The notes beneath the pieces were generated by a model that saw only the letters and a program-made list of their open reading frames with translations, had not been told where the DNA came from and did not search any database. Positions 1 through 6,841 of a stretch of DNA of 14,239 nt are shown here, one piece after another. Source of the stretch: CAZFGN01 sp964518695 (lineage in GTDB: Bacteria; Patescibacteriota; Minisyncoccia; UBA6257; Colwellbacteraceae); the NCBI GenBank assembly GCA_964518695.1, contig CAZFGN010000013.1:1-14239 (forward strand), written 5' to 3'. The translations under genes were made by a program, and so were the position numbers. The first letter of the stretch is position 1. The number at the start of each line of letters is the position of its first letter.

Positions 1-135
1 AGTGAAAATTTTAGGAACGAAACGATTAAACAAATCCTCGAAGAATCCCGCGGAGGCTTGTGGCGGACTAATTACCGTGCCCGTAAATCCGAGCAAAAAA
101 ATCAGGAAAAAGGTACTAATAAATTTCTTCTTCAT
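1..135 (-). CDS. Secreted protein, N-terminal fragment (runs off window edge)
   Basis: The minus strand is open from an ATG at 135-133 to the window edge, giving 45 residues. They form a textbook Sec signal peptide: a KKK n-region, a hydrophobic core of about 18 residues rich in Phe and Leu, and a c-region ending SPPQASA before GFFEDLF, so signal peptidase I would cut near residue 29. The ATG overlaps the stop of the upstream cysteine desulfurase as TAATG, which suggests translational coupling in one operon. No Shine-Dalgarno is visible. The mature protein begins here but too little remains to name a family. The plus-strand frame over the same bases is also open but would run about 125 nt into the desulfurase gene, so I prefer the minus strand. 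Confidence 0.75.
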   Translation of the reverse strand, partial: MKKKFISTFFLIFLLGFTGTVISPPQASAGFFEDLFNRFVPKIFT

Positions 136-1430
136 TACATTAAATTTATAATCCGCTTTAGCGCTATGTCAAGTTCTTCTTTTGTGGTCGGCCCCCCAAA
201 AGAAATGCGCAGGCTTGACTTCGCTCGATCCTCCCCTAAATTGAGCGCGGCAATCACATGAGAAGGCTTAATACTCCGTGCGGAACAAGCGGAACCGGCA
301 GAAACAGCGATACCATTTAGATCAAGTTTGATGAGTAACTCCCGGGAATCGAGGTGAGGGAAATAGATGCTGAGATTATTGGGCAGTCTCTCGGGGGAAG
401 AAATAGGTAGTCCGTTTAACTCTATTTCCGGCCTCAAATTTTTTAGCTTAACCCAGAAATAATCACGCAGGTTCTTAATCCTCTTCTCTTCTTTCGCTTT
501 GTTTCTTTCTATAAGTTCTACCGCTTTGCCAAAACCTACAATAGCAGGCACATTTTCAGTCCCAGACCTTAAACCGTATTCTTGGCCTCCGCCAGTAATA
601 ATAGGTTTTAGACTCATTGGCTTCCAAACTTCATTGGCCTCCAAATCACGCACATAAAGTGCGCCAGCTCCTTTGGGGCCATATATTTTGTGGGAAGAAA
701 CAGTCATTAGATCCACGCCTAAGTCATAGACCATGCAGTTTAAAAACTGAAAAGCTTGAACAGCGTCGGTGTGAAACAGCGGGTAGAGAGTAGAATTTGG
801 AGAATGGAATTTAGAATCACGACTTCTATTTTCTATTTTCTGCTTTCTAAATTCAGAAATTAGCTTGCTAATTTCTATGATTGGTTGAATCGTTCCAATT
901 TCATTATTGGCATACATCACCGAAACCAAAACCGTTCGTTCATTCAGCGCCTCCTTTAGTTTTTCCAAATCAATAAACCCTTGCCGATCAACAGGTAAAT
1001 AAATGACTTCTGCTCCCCCTTCTTCTAAATCTCTTGCCGTGTCAAGAATTGACTCGTGTTCGATAGAAGAAACAATAATGCGAGGATTTAGGATATAGGA
1101 TTGAGGATTGAGGGACTTCTTATATTTTATATTCTGAATTCTGAATTCTTTTGCTGTCCCGCGAAGTGCTAAATTATTTGCTTCCGTCGCGGAGGAAGTG
1201 AAAATTATTTCGTTGAACTTCGCGCCAATTGAACAGCTTATTATCTCTCTCGCTTTATCAGTCGCCGCCTGGGATTCCTGCCCGAGATAATGAATCGACC
1301 CCGGATTCCCGAAAGAATCCTTAAAGTAAGAAATCATAGCCGTGAGCACAGCTCCGGCCACCGGAGTGGAAGCCGCGTAATCCAGGTAGACGCGCCGCTC
1401 TTTAGAAGAGCGTATTTTCTTTAATTTCAT
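135..1430 (-). CDS. Cysteine desulfurase (NifS/IscS family)
   Basis: A pyridoxal-phosphate enzyme that removes sulfur from cysteine as an enzyme persulfide and passes it to Fe-S cluster assembly or tRNA thiolation; cytoplasmic. The N-terminus carries VYLDYAASTP (residues 14-23), the PLP lysine is K248 in SSHKIYGPKG, and the catalytic cysteine is C382 in SAGSACSAR. At 431 aa it is longer than the usual 380-400. The excess lies in two low-complexity inserts, at residues about 95-117 and 193-217, both encoded by 7-bp periodic repeats (separate entries). The start at 1430 overlaps the upstream exonuclease by 29 nt; translation from here reaches the conserved YLDYA motif within 15 residues. No Shine-Dalgarno is visible. 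nifS, iscS and sufS cannot be told apart from sequence alone, so no symbol is given. Confidence 0.93.
   Translation of the reverse strand: MKLKKIRSSKERRVYLDYAASTPVAGAVLTAMISYFKDSFGNPGSIHYLGQESQAATDKAREIISCSIGAKFNEIIFTSSATEANNLALRGTAKEFRIQNIKYKKSLNPQSYILNPRIIVSSIEHESILDTARDLEEGGAEVIYLPVDRQGFIDLEKLKEALNERTVLVSVMYANNEIGTIQPIIEISKLISEFRKQKIENRSRDSKFHSPNSTLYPLFHTDAVQAFQFLNCMVYDLGVDLMTVSSHKIYGPKGAGALYVRDLEANEVWKPMSLKPIITGGGQEYGLRSGTENVPAIVGFGKAVELIERNKAKEEKRIKNLRDYFWVKLKNLRPEIELNGLPISSPERLPNNLSIYFPHLDSRELLIKLDLNGIAVSAGSACSARSIKPSHVIAALNLGEDRAKSSLRISFGGPTTKEELDIALKRIINLM
784..852. repeat. Heptamer-periodic inverted repeat inside cysteine desulfurase (second protein insert)
   Basis: On the plus strand five 7-mers of the form TRGARNN (TAGAGAG, TAGAATT, TGGAGAA, TGGAATT, TAGAATC) are followed by a 6-nt spacer and four 7-mers TCTATTT, TCTATTT, TCTGCTT, TCTAAAT. 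The second half is close to the reverse complement of the first, with most differences A/G or C/T, so the transcript could fold as a hairpin with G-U pairs. It encodes residues of about 193-217 in the desulfurase, just before the conserved LFHTDAVQ segment, and keeps the reading frame. Confidence 0.75.
1084..1147. repeat. Heptamer-periodic inverted repeat inside cysteine desulfurase (first protein insert)
   Basis: On the plus strand four 7-mers GGATTTA, GGATATA, GGATTGA, GGATTGA are followed by an 8-nt spacer and then TTATATT, TTATATT, CTGAATT, CTGAATT. The halves are approximate reverse complements differing mainly by transitions. The segment encodes residues of about 95-117, between the conserved NNLALRG and the IVSSIEHES strand, a position where most family members have only a short loop. 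Confidence 0.8.
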
Positions 1431-1968
1431 CGTTTAAATCTAAATTAACTTTAACTAGATTATCGCTCCATCTCTCCGGAACATTTAAGTATCCCTGCTT
1501 TTTTGCTAATTCGTATAAGTCACGCGTAATCAATACATCGTTCAGGCAATATTTCTCGAGCGATTCCCAATCACCGGTAGCATAGAATTTAATGGCGTCC
1601 AAGCCGTGATTGGTTTTGCCTACGCCTAAATTTGTTTTAGCCAAAATGTCTAAACTAACTCTTCTGCCATAATTATCTTCAACCTCCTCTAGAAGATCGA
1701 GCATGGGCACTGCCAAAACGTTAAACCCGAAATATTTATCGAGCACGGGCATATCGAACCTTCGCAAGGCAAAGCCGATAACGAGCCCCGCGTTCTGCAA
1801 GATAGGACCTAGATCTTGAAAGTTACCCTCCCTGAATAATAAAAAATCTCCTTTACTGTAGGAATAGATACAAACGAGGGATGCCTGCAGGGCTCCTAGA
1901 TTTTCTTTCCCTCCAACGTCGGAAAAAGTATTCTTAGTTTCAATGTCAATAACGATCTTGTCGCGCAT
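1402..1968 (-). CDS. DEDDy-type 3'-5' exonuclease domain protein (RNase H-like fold)
   Basis: A single-domain predicted exonuclease of 188 aa. The three Exo motifs are visible: D8-I-E10 (motif I), GFALRRFD with D72 (motif II), and Y140-C-L-N-D144 (motif III, YxxxD, the DEDDy signature). This pattern matches the RNase H-like predicted exonucleases related to YprB and the proofreading family of DNA polymerase B. The substrate, DNA or RNA, cannot be told. It is the first gene of the operon with the cysteine desulfurase, overlapping it by 29 nt. A perfect 7-bp hairpin (1396-1412) spans its stop codon. The ATG at 1968 places motif I at residue 8, as expected for the family. No Shine-Dalgarno is evident. 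Confidence 0.85.
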   Translation of the reverse strand: MRDKIVIDIETKNTFSDVGGKENLGALQASLVCIYSYSKGDFLLFREGNFQDLGPILQNAGLVIGFALRRFDMPVLDKYFGFNVLAVPMLDLLEEVEDNYGRRVSLDILAKTNLGVGKTNHGLDAIKFYATGDWESLEKYCLNDVLITRDLYELAKKQGYLNVPERWSDNLVKVNLDLNDEIKENTLF

Positions 1969-1984
1969 AATTTTAAATATCGTA

Positions 1985-2013
1985 ACTATACCCCGTTACT
2001 CTTAAGAAACCAA
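1985..2013 (-). promoter_or_regulatory. Promoter of the exonuclease-cysteine desulfurase operon
   Basis: Read on the minus strand: -35 TTGGTT (2013-2008), 17-nt spacer, -10 TATAGT (1990-1985), with the ATG 16 nt further on. The spacing is ideal for a sigma-70 type promoter and it faces the operon. Its -35 lies in a 6+2+6 palindrome. Confidence 0.6.
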
Positions 2014-2019
2014 GGTTTC
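2006..2019. promoter_or_regulatory. Candidate operator palindrome
   Basis: GAAACC-AA-GGTTTC is an inverted repeat with perfect 6-bp arms. It overlaps the -35 box of the minus-strand operon promoter, a position where a bound dimeric regulator would block polymerase. No regulator can be assigned. Confidence 0.35.
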
Positions 2020-2047
2020 CGAGCATTAAGCAGTCGAGCATATGAAA

Positions 2048-2076
2048 TTGAATTAAAATCTGTTTTAGTGTCTAAT
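2048..2076 (+). promoter_or_regulatory. Promoter of ftsK-rodZ-like-recA
   Basis: -35 TTGAAT (2048-2053), 17-nt spacer, -10 TCTAAT (2071-2076). Transcription would start near 2083, about 20 nt before the ftsK ATG. The short leader holds only a weak AAAGG/TAGG purine stretch. Confidence 0.6.
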
Positions 2077-2104
2077 TTAAAGGCGATAGGCACTAATTTC
2101 TCTA

Positions 2105-4189
2105 ATGGCTAAGAAAAAATTCCAAAATAATAGAGGAGGAGGCCAGAATAGTTTTATACACCCGGAAGCCAAGGCTAGTATCATCGCCGTTTTTTCTTTG
2201 GGCATATCGATAGTGCTTACACTCTCCGGTTTTGATAAAGCCGGGTGGATGGGTGAAATCATTTTCGGCATACTCACTAGTCTTATGGGGTTAGGTTATT
2301 GGCTTTTACCAGCCACCCTTTTGGTCATTGGTTTCACGCTCTTTGCGAGTGGTACCAAAAAAGTTTTGACAGCAACTTTACTGGGCGCGCTTTTTATAGT
2401 GCTTGCCGGTTTAGGGATAATAGATATTCTATACCCGGAAAAGGCGGGTTTATTAGGCATGGTGTCGGGCAGTTTAGAAATACTTTTTGGTTACTGGGCT
2501 TCTCTCACTTTGAATTTCACAATTTTAATAGCCGGTTTTATTGTTACTTTCAACGCGCCAATTAAGATGAGTACGAATATATTTAGGAGAATATTTATAA
2601 GAAAGCCTGGGGACAAGGAGCAAAACGAAATCCCCGCGATAATTATAAAGGAACCAGAAATGAAGACACCGGAGACTCAAGTCGAGCCCGTATCTACGGG
2701 GGTACAGGCAGAAAAGAAAGAAAAGCTTGAAGACATGGAAGTGGAGACATTACCAATTAAAAGTAAACACGTTTATAAAACTAATTACGTCCCACCACCC
2801 TTAAGCCTTCTGAAAACAACGAGCGAAAAACCAACTGTCGGCGATTTGAGAGCTAACGCGAATATTATAAAGAGGACCTTGGATAATTTCGGCATCCCTG
2901 TAGAGATGGGCGAGATTACTATCGGACCGAAAGTTACAAGGTATACCTTGAAACCAGCGGAAGGAGTAAAAATTTCAAGAATTACCGCGCTAAATCAGGA
3001 TTTATCTTTAGCATTAGCAGTACACCCCATAAGAATAGAAGCTCCGATTCCGGGCAAGTCTTTAGTAGGTATTGAGGTGCCCAACAAGGTGGGCAGCATA
3101 GTAAGACTCGGGGGGCTTTTGGGTTATCCGGAGTTTTCGAATTCAGGACCGCTAACTTTCCCACTAGGTAGAGATGTTTCCGGGGAACCGATATTCGCTA
3201 ACCTCGCCAAGATGCCACATATGCTAATAGCCGGAGCCACGGGTAGCGGCAAATCGGTAACTATTCATTCTCTTATTATCTCGCTCCTGTATAAAAATTC
3301 TCCCGAAACTCTTAGGTTCATACTGATTGATCCCAAAAGAGTTGAACTCTCGATTTATCAGGGGTTGCCACATCTTGTATCATCCGTCATCACCGACGGC
3401 AAGAAAGCTGTCGCCGCGTTGCGTTTTGCCATAGGAGAGATGGAAAAAAGATACGAGATACTCCTTAAAGCAGGTTCGCGAGATATCGGCAGTTACAACG
3501 AAAAGAGCCACGGGGCGACAATGCCATATATTGTAATAGTCATTGATGAGTTGGCTGATCTTATGGTAGCTTTCGGCAGAGAGATTGAAGGTTCAATAGT
3601 GAGGCTCGCGCAAATGGCAAGAGCCACCGGCATTCACCTTATCGTTTCAACCCAAAGGCCATCGGTTGAAGTAATCACAGGACTTATTAAGGCCAACATA
3701 ACCGCGAGAGTTGCTCTTCAAGTTGCGAGCCAAATTGATTCCCGCACTATTTTGGATATGGCTGGGGCAGAAAAATTGCTCGGCGGAGGAGATATGCTTT
3801 TCACTTCAACTGATTTTTCAAAACCAAAAAGAATCCAAGGCACATATATCCCTGATGAAGAAATTAGAAAAGTTTCCGACTTCATAGTCAAGGAAAATCC
3901 CATAGAATCAGAAAACGGCCTTGAAGAAGCAGTAGAAGAAAGTTTGGAAAAGGAGAATTTCGACGACTACGCGAGTGACGAGGAAGACGATGAACTTTTT
4001 GATGAGGCAGTAAGAGTTGTAAAAGAAGCGCAAAAAGCTTCGGCCTCGTTACTTCAAAGACGTCTAAAAGTCGGCTACGCGCGGGCGGCCCGGCTTCTTG
4101 ATATAATGGAAACAAAAGGCCTAATAAGCCCCGGCGAAGGAGCGAAGCCTAGAGAAGTATTTATTAATACCAGTCACAATGAACAATAA
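2105..4189 (+). CDS. ftsK: DNA translocase FtsK/SpoIIIE
   Basis: A septum-anchored ATP-driven DNA pump that clears and sorts the chromosome at division. Layout of the 694 residues: four membrane helices at about 26-42, 58-81, 88-107 and 126-149; a charged linker to about 240; the alpha/beta motor with Walker A GATGSGKS (377-384) and Walker B VIVIDELADL (477-486); and a C-terminal winged-helix gamma domain (about 630-694) ending in the LLDIMETKGLISP segment that reads orienting DNA motifs. It is shorter than E. coli FtsK, close to SpoIIIE-type proteins. It leads an operon and its stop overlaps the next start by 11 nt. Confidence 0.96.
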   Translation: MAKKKFQNNRGGGQNSFIHPEAKASIIAVFSLGISIVLTLSGFDKAGWMGEIIFGILTSLMGLGYWLLPATLLVIGFTLFASGTKKVLTATLLGALFIVLAGLGIIDILYPEKAGLLGMVSGSLEILFGYWASLTLNFTILIAGFIVTFNAPIKMSTNIFRRIFIRKPGDKEQNEIPAIIIKEPEMKTPETQVEPVSTGVQAEKKEKLEDMEVETLPIKSKHVYKTNYVPPPLSLLKTTSEKPTVGDLRANANIIKRTLDNFGIPVEMGEITIGPKVTRYTLKPAEGVKISRITALNQDLSLALAVHPIRIEAPIPGKSLVGIEVPNKVGSIVRLGGLLGYPEFSNSGPLTFPLGRDVSGEPIFANLAKMPHMLIAGATGSGKSVTIHSLIISLLYKNSPETLRFILIDPKRVELSIYQGLPHLVSSVITDGKKAVAALRFAIGEMEKRYEILLKAGSRDIGSYNEKSHGATMPYIVIVIDELADLMVAFGREIEGSIVRLAQMARATGIHLIVSTQRPSVEVITGLIKANITARVALQVASQIDSRTILDMAGAEKLLGGGDMLFTSTDFSKPKRIQGTYIPDEEIRKVSDFIVKENPIESENGLEEAVEESLEKENFDDYASDEEDDELFDEAVRVVKEAQKASASLLQRRLKVGYARAARLLDIMETKGLISPGEGAKPREVFINTSHNEQ

Positions 4190-4838
4190 CGAGACCAGAC
4201 ATATACGAGAAATCCTCCGAGAACTTATGGAAGAACGTGGGGTAAGCGTTGAAAAGCTAAGCCTAATGACCAATATACCTCATCGATTCATAGTATCCCT
4301 CTTAGAGGGCGACTTTAAAAGGCTCCCAGCTAAACCCTATGTGAGGGGATACCTTTTGAAAGTCGCTACTGCTTTGAATGTCGATTCAGCATTCATCTTG
4401 AAAACTTATAAAGATACAACGGAAATCAAGAGCTCTGGAGAAGAAGATCGGCTTCCCACAAACAGATTTGCTATTCAAAAAATAAACAAAAATTTTATAA
4501 TCGTTTTGCTCATACTAATAGTAGTGGTCGGCTTCATCGCGATAAGAGTTAAAGATATTCTCGGTACGCCGACTTTGGAGGTAAGTTTGTCTCATGAGAT
4601 TTTTATTACTCAAGAAAGGACAATCAAGGTAATCGGGAATGTTAATCCCAAAGACCGACTAACCTTAAATCAAGAAATAGTTTATACTGATGACGCTGGT
4701 AGGTTCGAAAAGGAAATAAATTTGTCTCCCGGTCTGAATACGCTTGAGTTTGAGGCAAAAAGATTCCTGGGTAAACAAACCAAGGTTGTAAGACAGGTGT
4801 TTTACGAGGAGCCGACAGCGATCACACCGATTCAATAA
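4179..4838 (+). CDS. RodZ-like membrane HTH protein
   Basis: A 219-aa protein with an N-terminal Cro/C1-like helix-turn-helix of the RodZ type (about residues 7-75, with KPYVRGYLLKVATAL typical of this family), a single membrane helix at about 106-123, and an outer domain of about 90 residues resembling a bacterial Ig-like beta sandwich (LEVSLSHEIFITQ... GRFEKEINLSPGLNTLEF). RodZ links the MreB cytoskeleton to cell-wall synthesis; this version has the same HTH-TM-outside order, but the outer domain is not the classical RodZ tail, so the exact role is inferred. The start overlaps the end of ftsK by 11 nt, and recA follows after 4 nt. No Shine-Dalgarno is visible. Confidence 0.8.
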   Translation: MNNNETRHIREILRELMEERGVSVEKLSLMTNIPHRFIVSLLEGDFKRLPAKPYVRGYLLKVATALNVDSAFILKTYKDTTEIKSSGEEDRLPTNRFAIQKINKNFIIVLLILIVVVGFIAIRVKDILGTPTLEVSLSHEIFITQERTIKVIGNVNPKDRLTLNQEIVYTDDAGRFEKEINLSPGLNTLEFEAKRFLGKQTKVVRQVFYEEPTAITPIQ

Positions 4839-4842
4839 ATCC

Positions 4843-5877
4843 ATGACTTCAAAAACAGAGAAGAAAACCGAGAAAGAAGTTGAAAAAGATGGCCTTGAAA
4901 ACCTCTTACAAACACTTCGCGATAAATATGGCGATGAGGCTATTATGCGTCTTGGGGAAACGAGACGCGTAAACATAGATGTTATACCAACGGGGTCGTT
5001 TTCATTAGATATTGCTTTGGGTGTAGGAGGACTCCCAAGAGGTAGGATTATTGAAATCTTCGGACCGGAAAGTTCCGGGAAAACAACTTTAGCTCTTCAC
5101 GTGGTAGCTGAAGCACAAAGGCAGAACGGCAAAGCAGCCTTTATAGATGCCGAACATGGCCTAGACCCGGAGTATGCCAAACGCATCGGTGTAAAAATAA
5201 ATGACCTTTTGATATCCCAACCATCTAGCGGAGAAGAAGCTTTAAATATAATGGAAAGTTTAGTTCGCTCCGGAATGATAAGTATCATTGTGGTGGACTC
5301 GGTTGCGGCACTTACTCCTAAAGCGGAAATTGAAGGTGAGATGGGGGCGCAATTTATGGGGCTTCAGGCAAGGATGATGTCTCAAGCGCTAAGAAAAATC
5401 ACAGCTATCGCTGATAAAAGTCACACAACAATAATTTTTATAAATCAGCTCAGGGAAAAAATCGGTATAATGTTTGGCAATCCGGAAACCACTCCAGGCG
5501 GTAGGGCTCTCAAATTTTATTCATCAGTAAGAATTGACGTAAGGCGCATCGCTCAAATCAAAAAGGGGGAAGATGTAGTTGGTAACCGCGTTGTAGTTAA
5601 AGTAGTCAAAAATAAGGTAGCACCGCCTTTTAAAAATGGGGAATTTGATATTCTCTATGGTATAGGCATTTCTTACGAAGGAGACGTACTGAATGCCGGG
5701 ATAAAATATGGTGTCGTAACGAAATCGGGCGCAAGCTACTCATTTCTACCAGGAAACGGAGAAGTTGTCAAGTTAGGCGTCGGCTTTGATAATGTTAGAG
5801 ACAAACTAAAAGAGGATAAAAGACTTCTTCAAGAAATCAAAAAGAAAGTCGTCTCTATAATAGAATCACAGCAATAG
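4843..5877 (+). CDS. recA: Recombinase RecA
   Basis: An ATP-dependent strand-exchange protein for homologous repair. The 344 residues are full length. Walker A is GPESSGKT at 74-81 (K80); the catalytic glutamate lies in IDAEHGLDP (E104), where most RecAs have IDAEHALDP; Walker B is IIVVDSVAAL; loop L2 is the FGNPETTPGGRALKFYSS segment. The C-terminus is short and ends in SQQ, without the long acidic tail of E. coli. It is the third gene of the operon, 4 nt after the RodZ-like gene. No Shine-Dalgarno precedes it, and no LexA-type box is evident upstream of the operon. Confidence 0.98.
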   Translation: MTSKTEKKTEKEVEKDGLENLLQTLRDKYGDEAIMRLGETRRVNIDVIPTGSFSLDIALGVGGLPRGRIIEIFGPESSGKTTLALHVVAEAQRQNGKAAFIDAEHGLDPEYAKRIGVKINDLLISQPSSGEEALNIMESLVRSGMISIIVVDSVAALTPKAEIEGEMGAQFMGLQARMMSQALRKITAIADKSHTTIIFINQLREKIGIMFGNPETTPGGRALKFYSSVRIDVRRIAQIKKGEDVVGNRVVVKVVKNKVAPPFKNGEFDILYGIGISYEGDVLNAGIKYGVVTKSGASYSFLPGNGEVVKLGVGFDNVRDKLKEDKRLLQEIKKKVVSIIESQQ

Positions 5878-5906
5878 TTCCGCCGCACCATTTTATAAAG
5901 TCCGTG

Positions 5907-6013
5907 ATTTATCCAGCACCTTCCTACGGGGTATTAAACTCCGCAGGAAGATCGTATGAGACCATTCATCCCCACAACAGGCTGCGGGGTATTCTGGAAG
6001 GTGCTGGATTTAT
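5907..6013. repeat. Long nested inverted repeat between convergent recA and folD
   Basis: TCCAGCACCTTCC (5912-5924) pairs perfectly with GGAAGGTGCTGGA (5996-6008), extended by A/T-rich flanks. Inside, CTTCCT-A-CGG (5920-5929) pairs with CCG-C-AGGAAG (5941-5950), competing for the same CTTCC bases, and a second hairpin uses CCCC/GGGG (about 5970-5988). CGGGGTATT occurs twice inside (from 5927 and from about 5984). It lies between two gene ends, so it may act as a bidirectional terminator, although neither side has a strong T run. It could also be a small non-autonomous insertion. Confidence 0.7.
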
Positions 6014-6016
6014 TTG

Positions 6017-6841
6017 CTACAATTTTCCTTTACTTAAAGTATAGAAATTTTCGAAAAGTTTGGCGACTAGTATCGGACCCGTACCACCAGGAGTCGGGGT
6101 ATAAAATAAGAGTTTTCCTAGGTCATCTCCTTCGTTTGGATCAAAATCTCCAGAGACTTTACCATCGGGTGAATAATAATATCCGAAGTCTATTACCCCG
6201 GCGCCATACTTGAGCATCCCTGGGTTTATTAAACCGGCTTTGCCTACGCCTGTGATAACGAGGTCCGCTTGTTCAATTATGCTTAAATCGCTGCCGCTCC
6301 CCAAGAGATATAATTCCGCGCATTTCCCGGTAAGCCAGACACTGATGGGTTTCCCAACCAACTTGCCTAAACCAACAACAGCTACCTTTTTAGTCTTTAG
6401 TTCGTAGTTTACGGTTTTTAGTATTTCCTCCACTACTCCCACTGCCGGAGGCGAAACTTCGTTTCTGTTGTTGTAAAAAGCTCCTAGGGCACGTTCACCC
6501 AAAACATCAATGTCCTTCTCTCGCGGAATAGCGTTAGAAACGTAATATTTGTTGATATTCTGGGGTAACGGCAACTGAATAATTACGCCGTGAACCGTGC
6601 TTTGTTTTGAAATCCGTCCCACTTCTTCGCGCAAACCATCGTTAGTAAGTCCACTTGACAACTTATAAAGCCTAAAGTCTACGCTCAGCTCTTTAGCTAC
6701 ATCTTCTTTTTGTTTTAAGAAACTTAAAGATGTCGGGTCCTCTCCTACCAAAATGGCCGCCAATATTTTATCCGGTCGCTTAAGTCCTTTTAGTACCCTA
6801 ATTAAATTTTGAGAAACTTCTTTGCCGGAAATTTTTTGCAT
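6017..6841 (-). CDS. folD: Bifunctional methylenetetrahydrofolate dehydrogenase/cyclohydrolase FolD
   Basis: Interconverts 5,10-methylene-, methenyl- and 10-formyl-tetrahydrofolate, supplying one-carbon units. The cyclohydrolase lysine is kept (K45 in FLKQK), as are Q89 in IIQLPLP, the NAD(P)-binding VVGLGKLVGKP (155-165) and TPTPGGTGP (248-256). Two deviations: the usual active-site Tyr of the YxxxK motif is Phe (F41), and the KDVDG motif reads KDIDV. The linker VNYELKTKK (144-152), just before the Rossmann fold, is encoded by a 7-bp periodic run (separate entry). The start overlaps the end of glyA by 40 nt. The first residues MQKISGKEVS fit the family's N-terminus, so the overlap is probably real. 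GlyA upstream makes the methylene-THF that FolD uses. Confidence 0.93.
   Translation of the reverse strand: MQKISGKEVSQNLIRVLKGLKRPDKILAAILVGEDPTSLSFLKQKEDVAKELSVDFRLYKLSSGLTNDGLREEVGRISKQSTVHGVIIQLPLPQNINKYYVSNAIPREKDIDVLGERALGAFYNNRNEVSPPAVGVVEEILKTVNYELKTKKVAVVGLGKLVGKPISVWLTGKCAELYLLGSGSDLSIIEQADLVITGVGKAGLINPGMLKYGAGVIDFGYYYSPDGKVSGDFDPNEGDDLGKLLFYTPTPGGTGPILVAKLFENFYTLSKGKL
6391..6425. repeat. Heptamer-periodic run in folD
   Basis: Five consecutive 7-mers on the plus strand: TAGTCTT, TAGTTCG, TAGTTTA, CGGTTTT, TAGTATT. They encode, on the minus strand, about residues 140-151 (the VNYELKTKK linker between the two FolD domains). This resembles one half of the palindromic heptamer insertions in the cysteine desulfurase gene; no complementary second half is present. 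Confidence 0.6.

Noticed and set aside
58..261. Plus-strand open frame at the left edge
   Set aside because: It runs antisense through the end of cysteine desulfurase. The minus strand over 1-135 gives a convincing signal peptide coupled to the upstream stop, which explains the region better.
1396..1412. Perfect 7-bp hairpin followed on the plus strand by TATTTTCTTT, resembling a terminator
   Set aside because: It lies within overlapping minus-strand genes and no plus-strand transcript is expected there; at most it affects translation of the overlap.
5907..6013. Integron attC site or CRISPR-like repeat between recA and folD
   Set aside because: No core GTTRRRY/RYYYAAC sites, no integrase, and no regularly spaced repeats; it is one imperfect palindrome.
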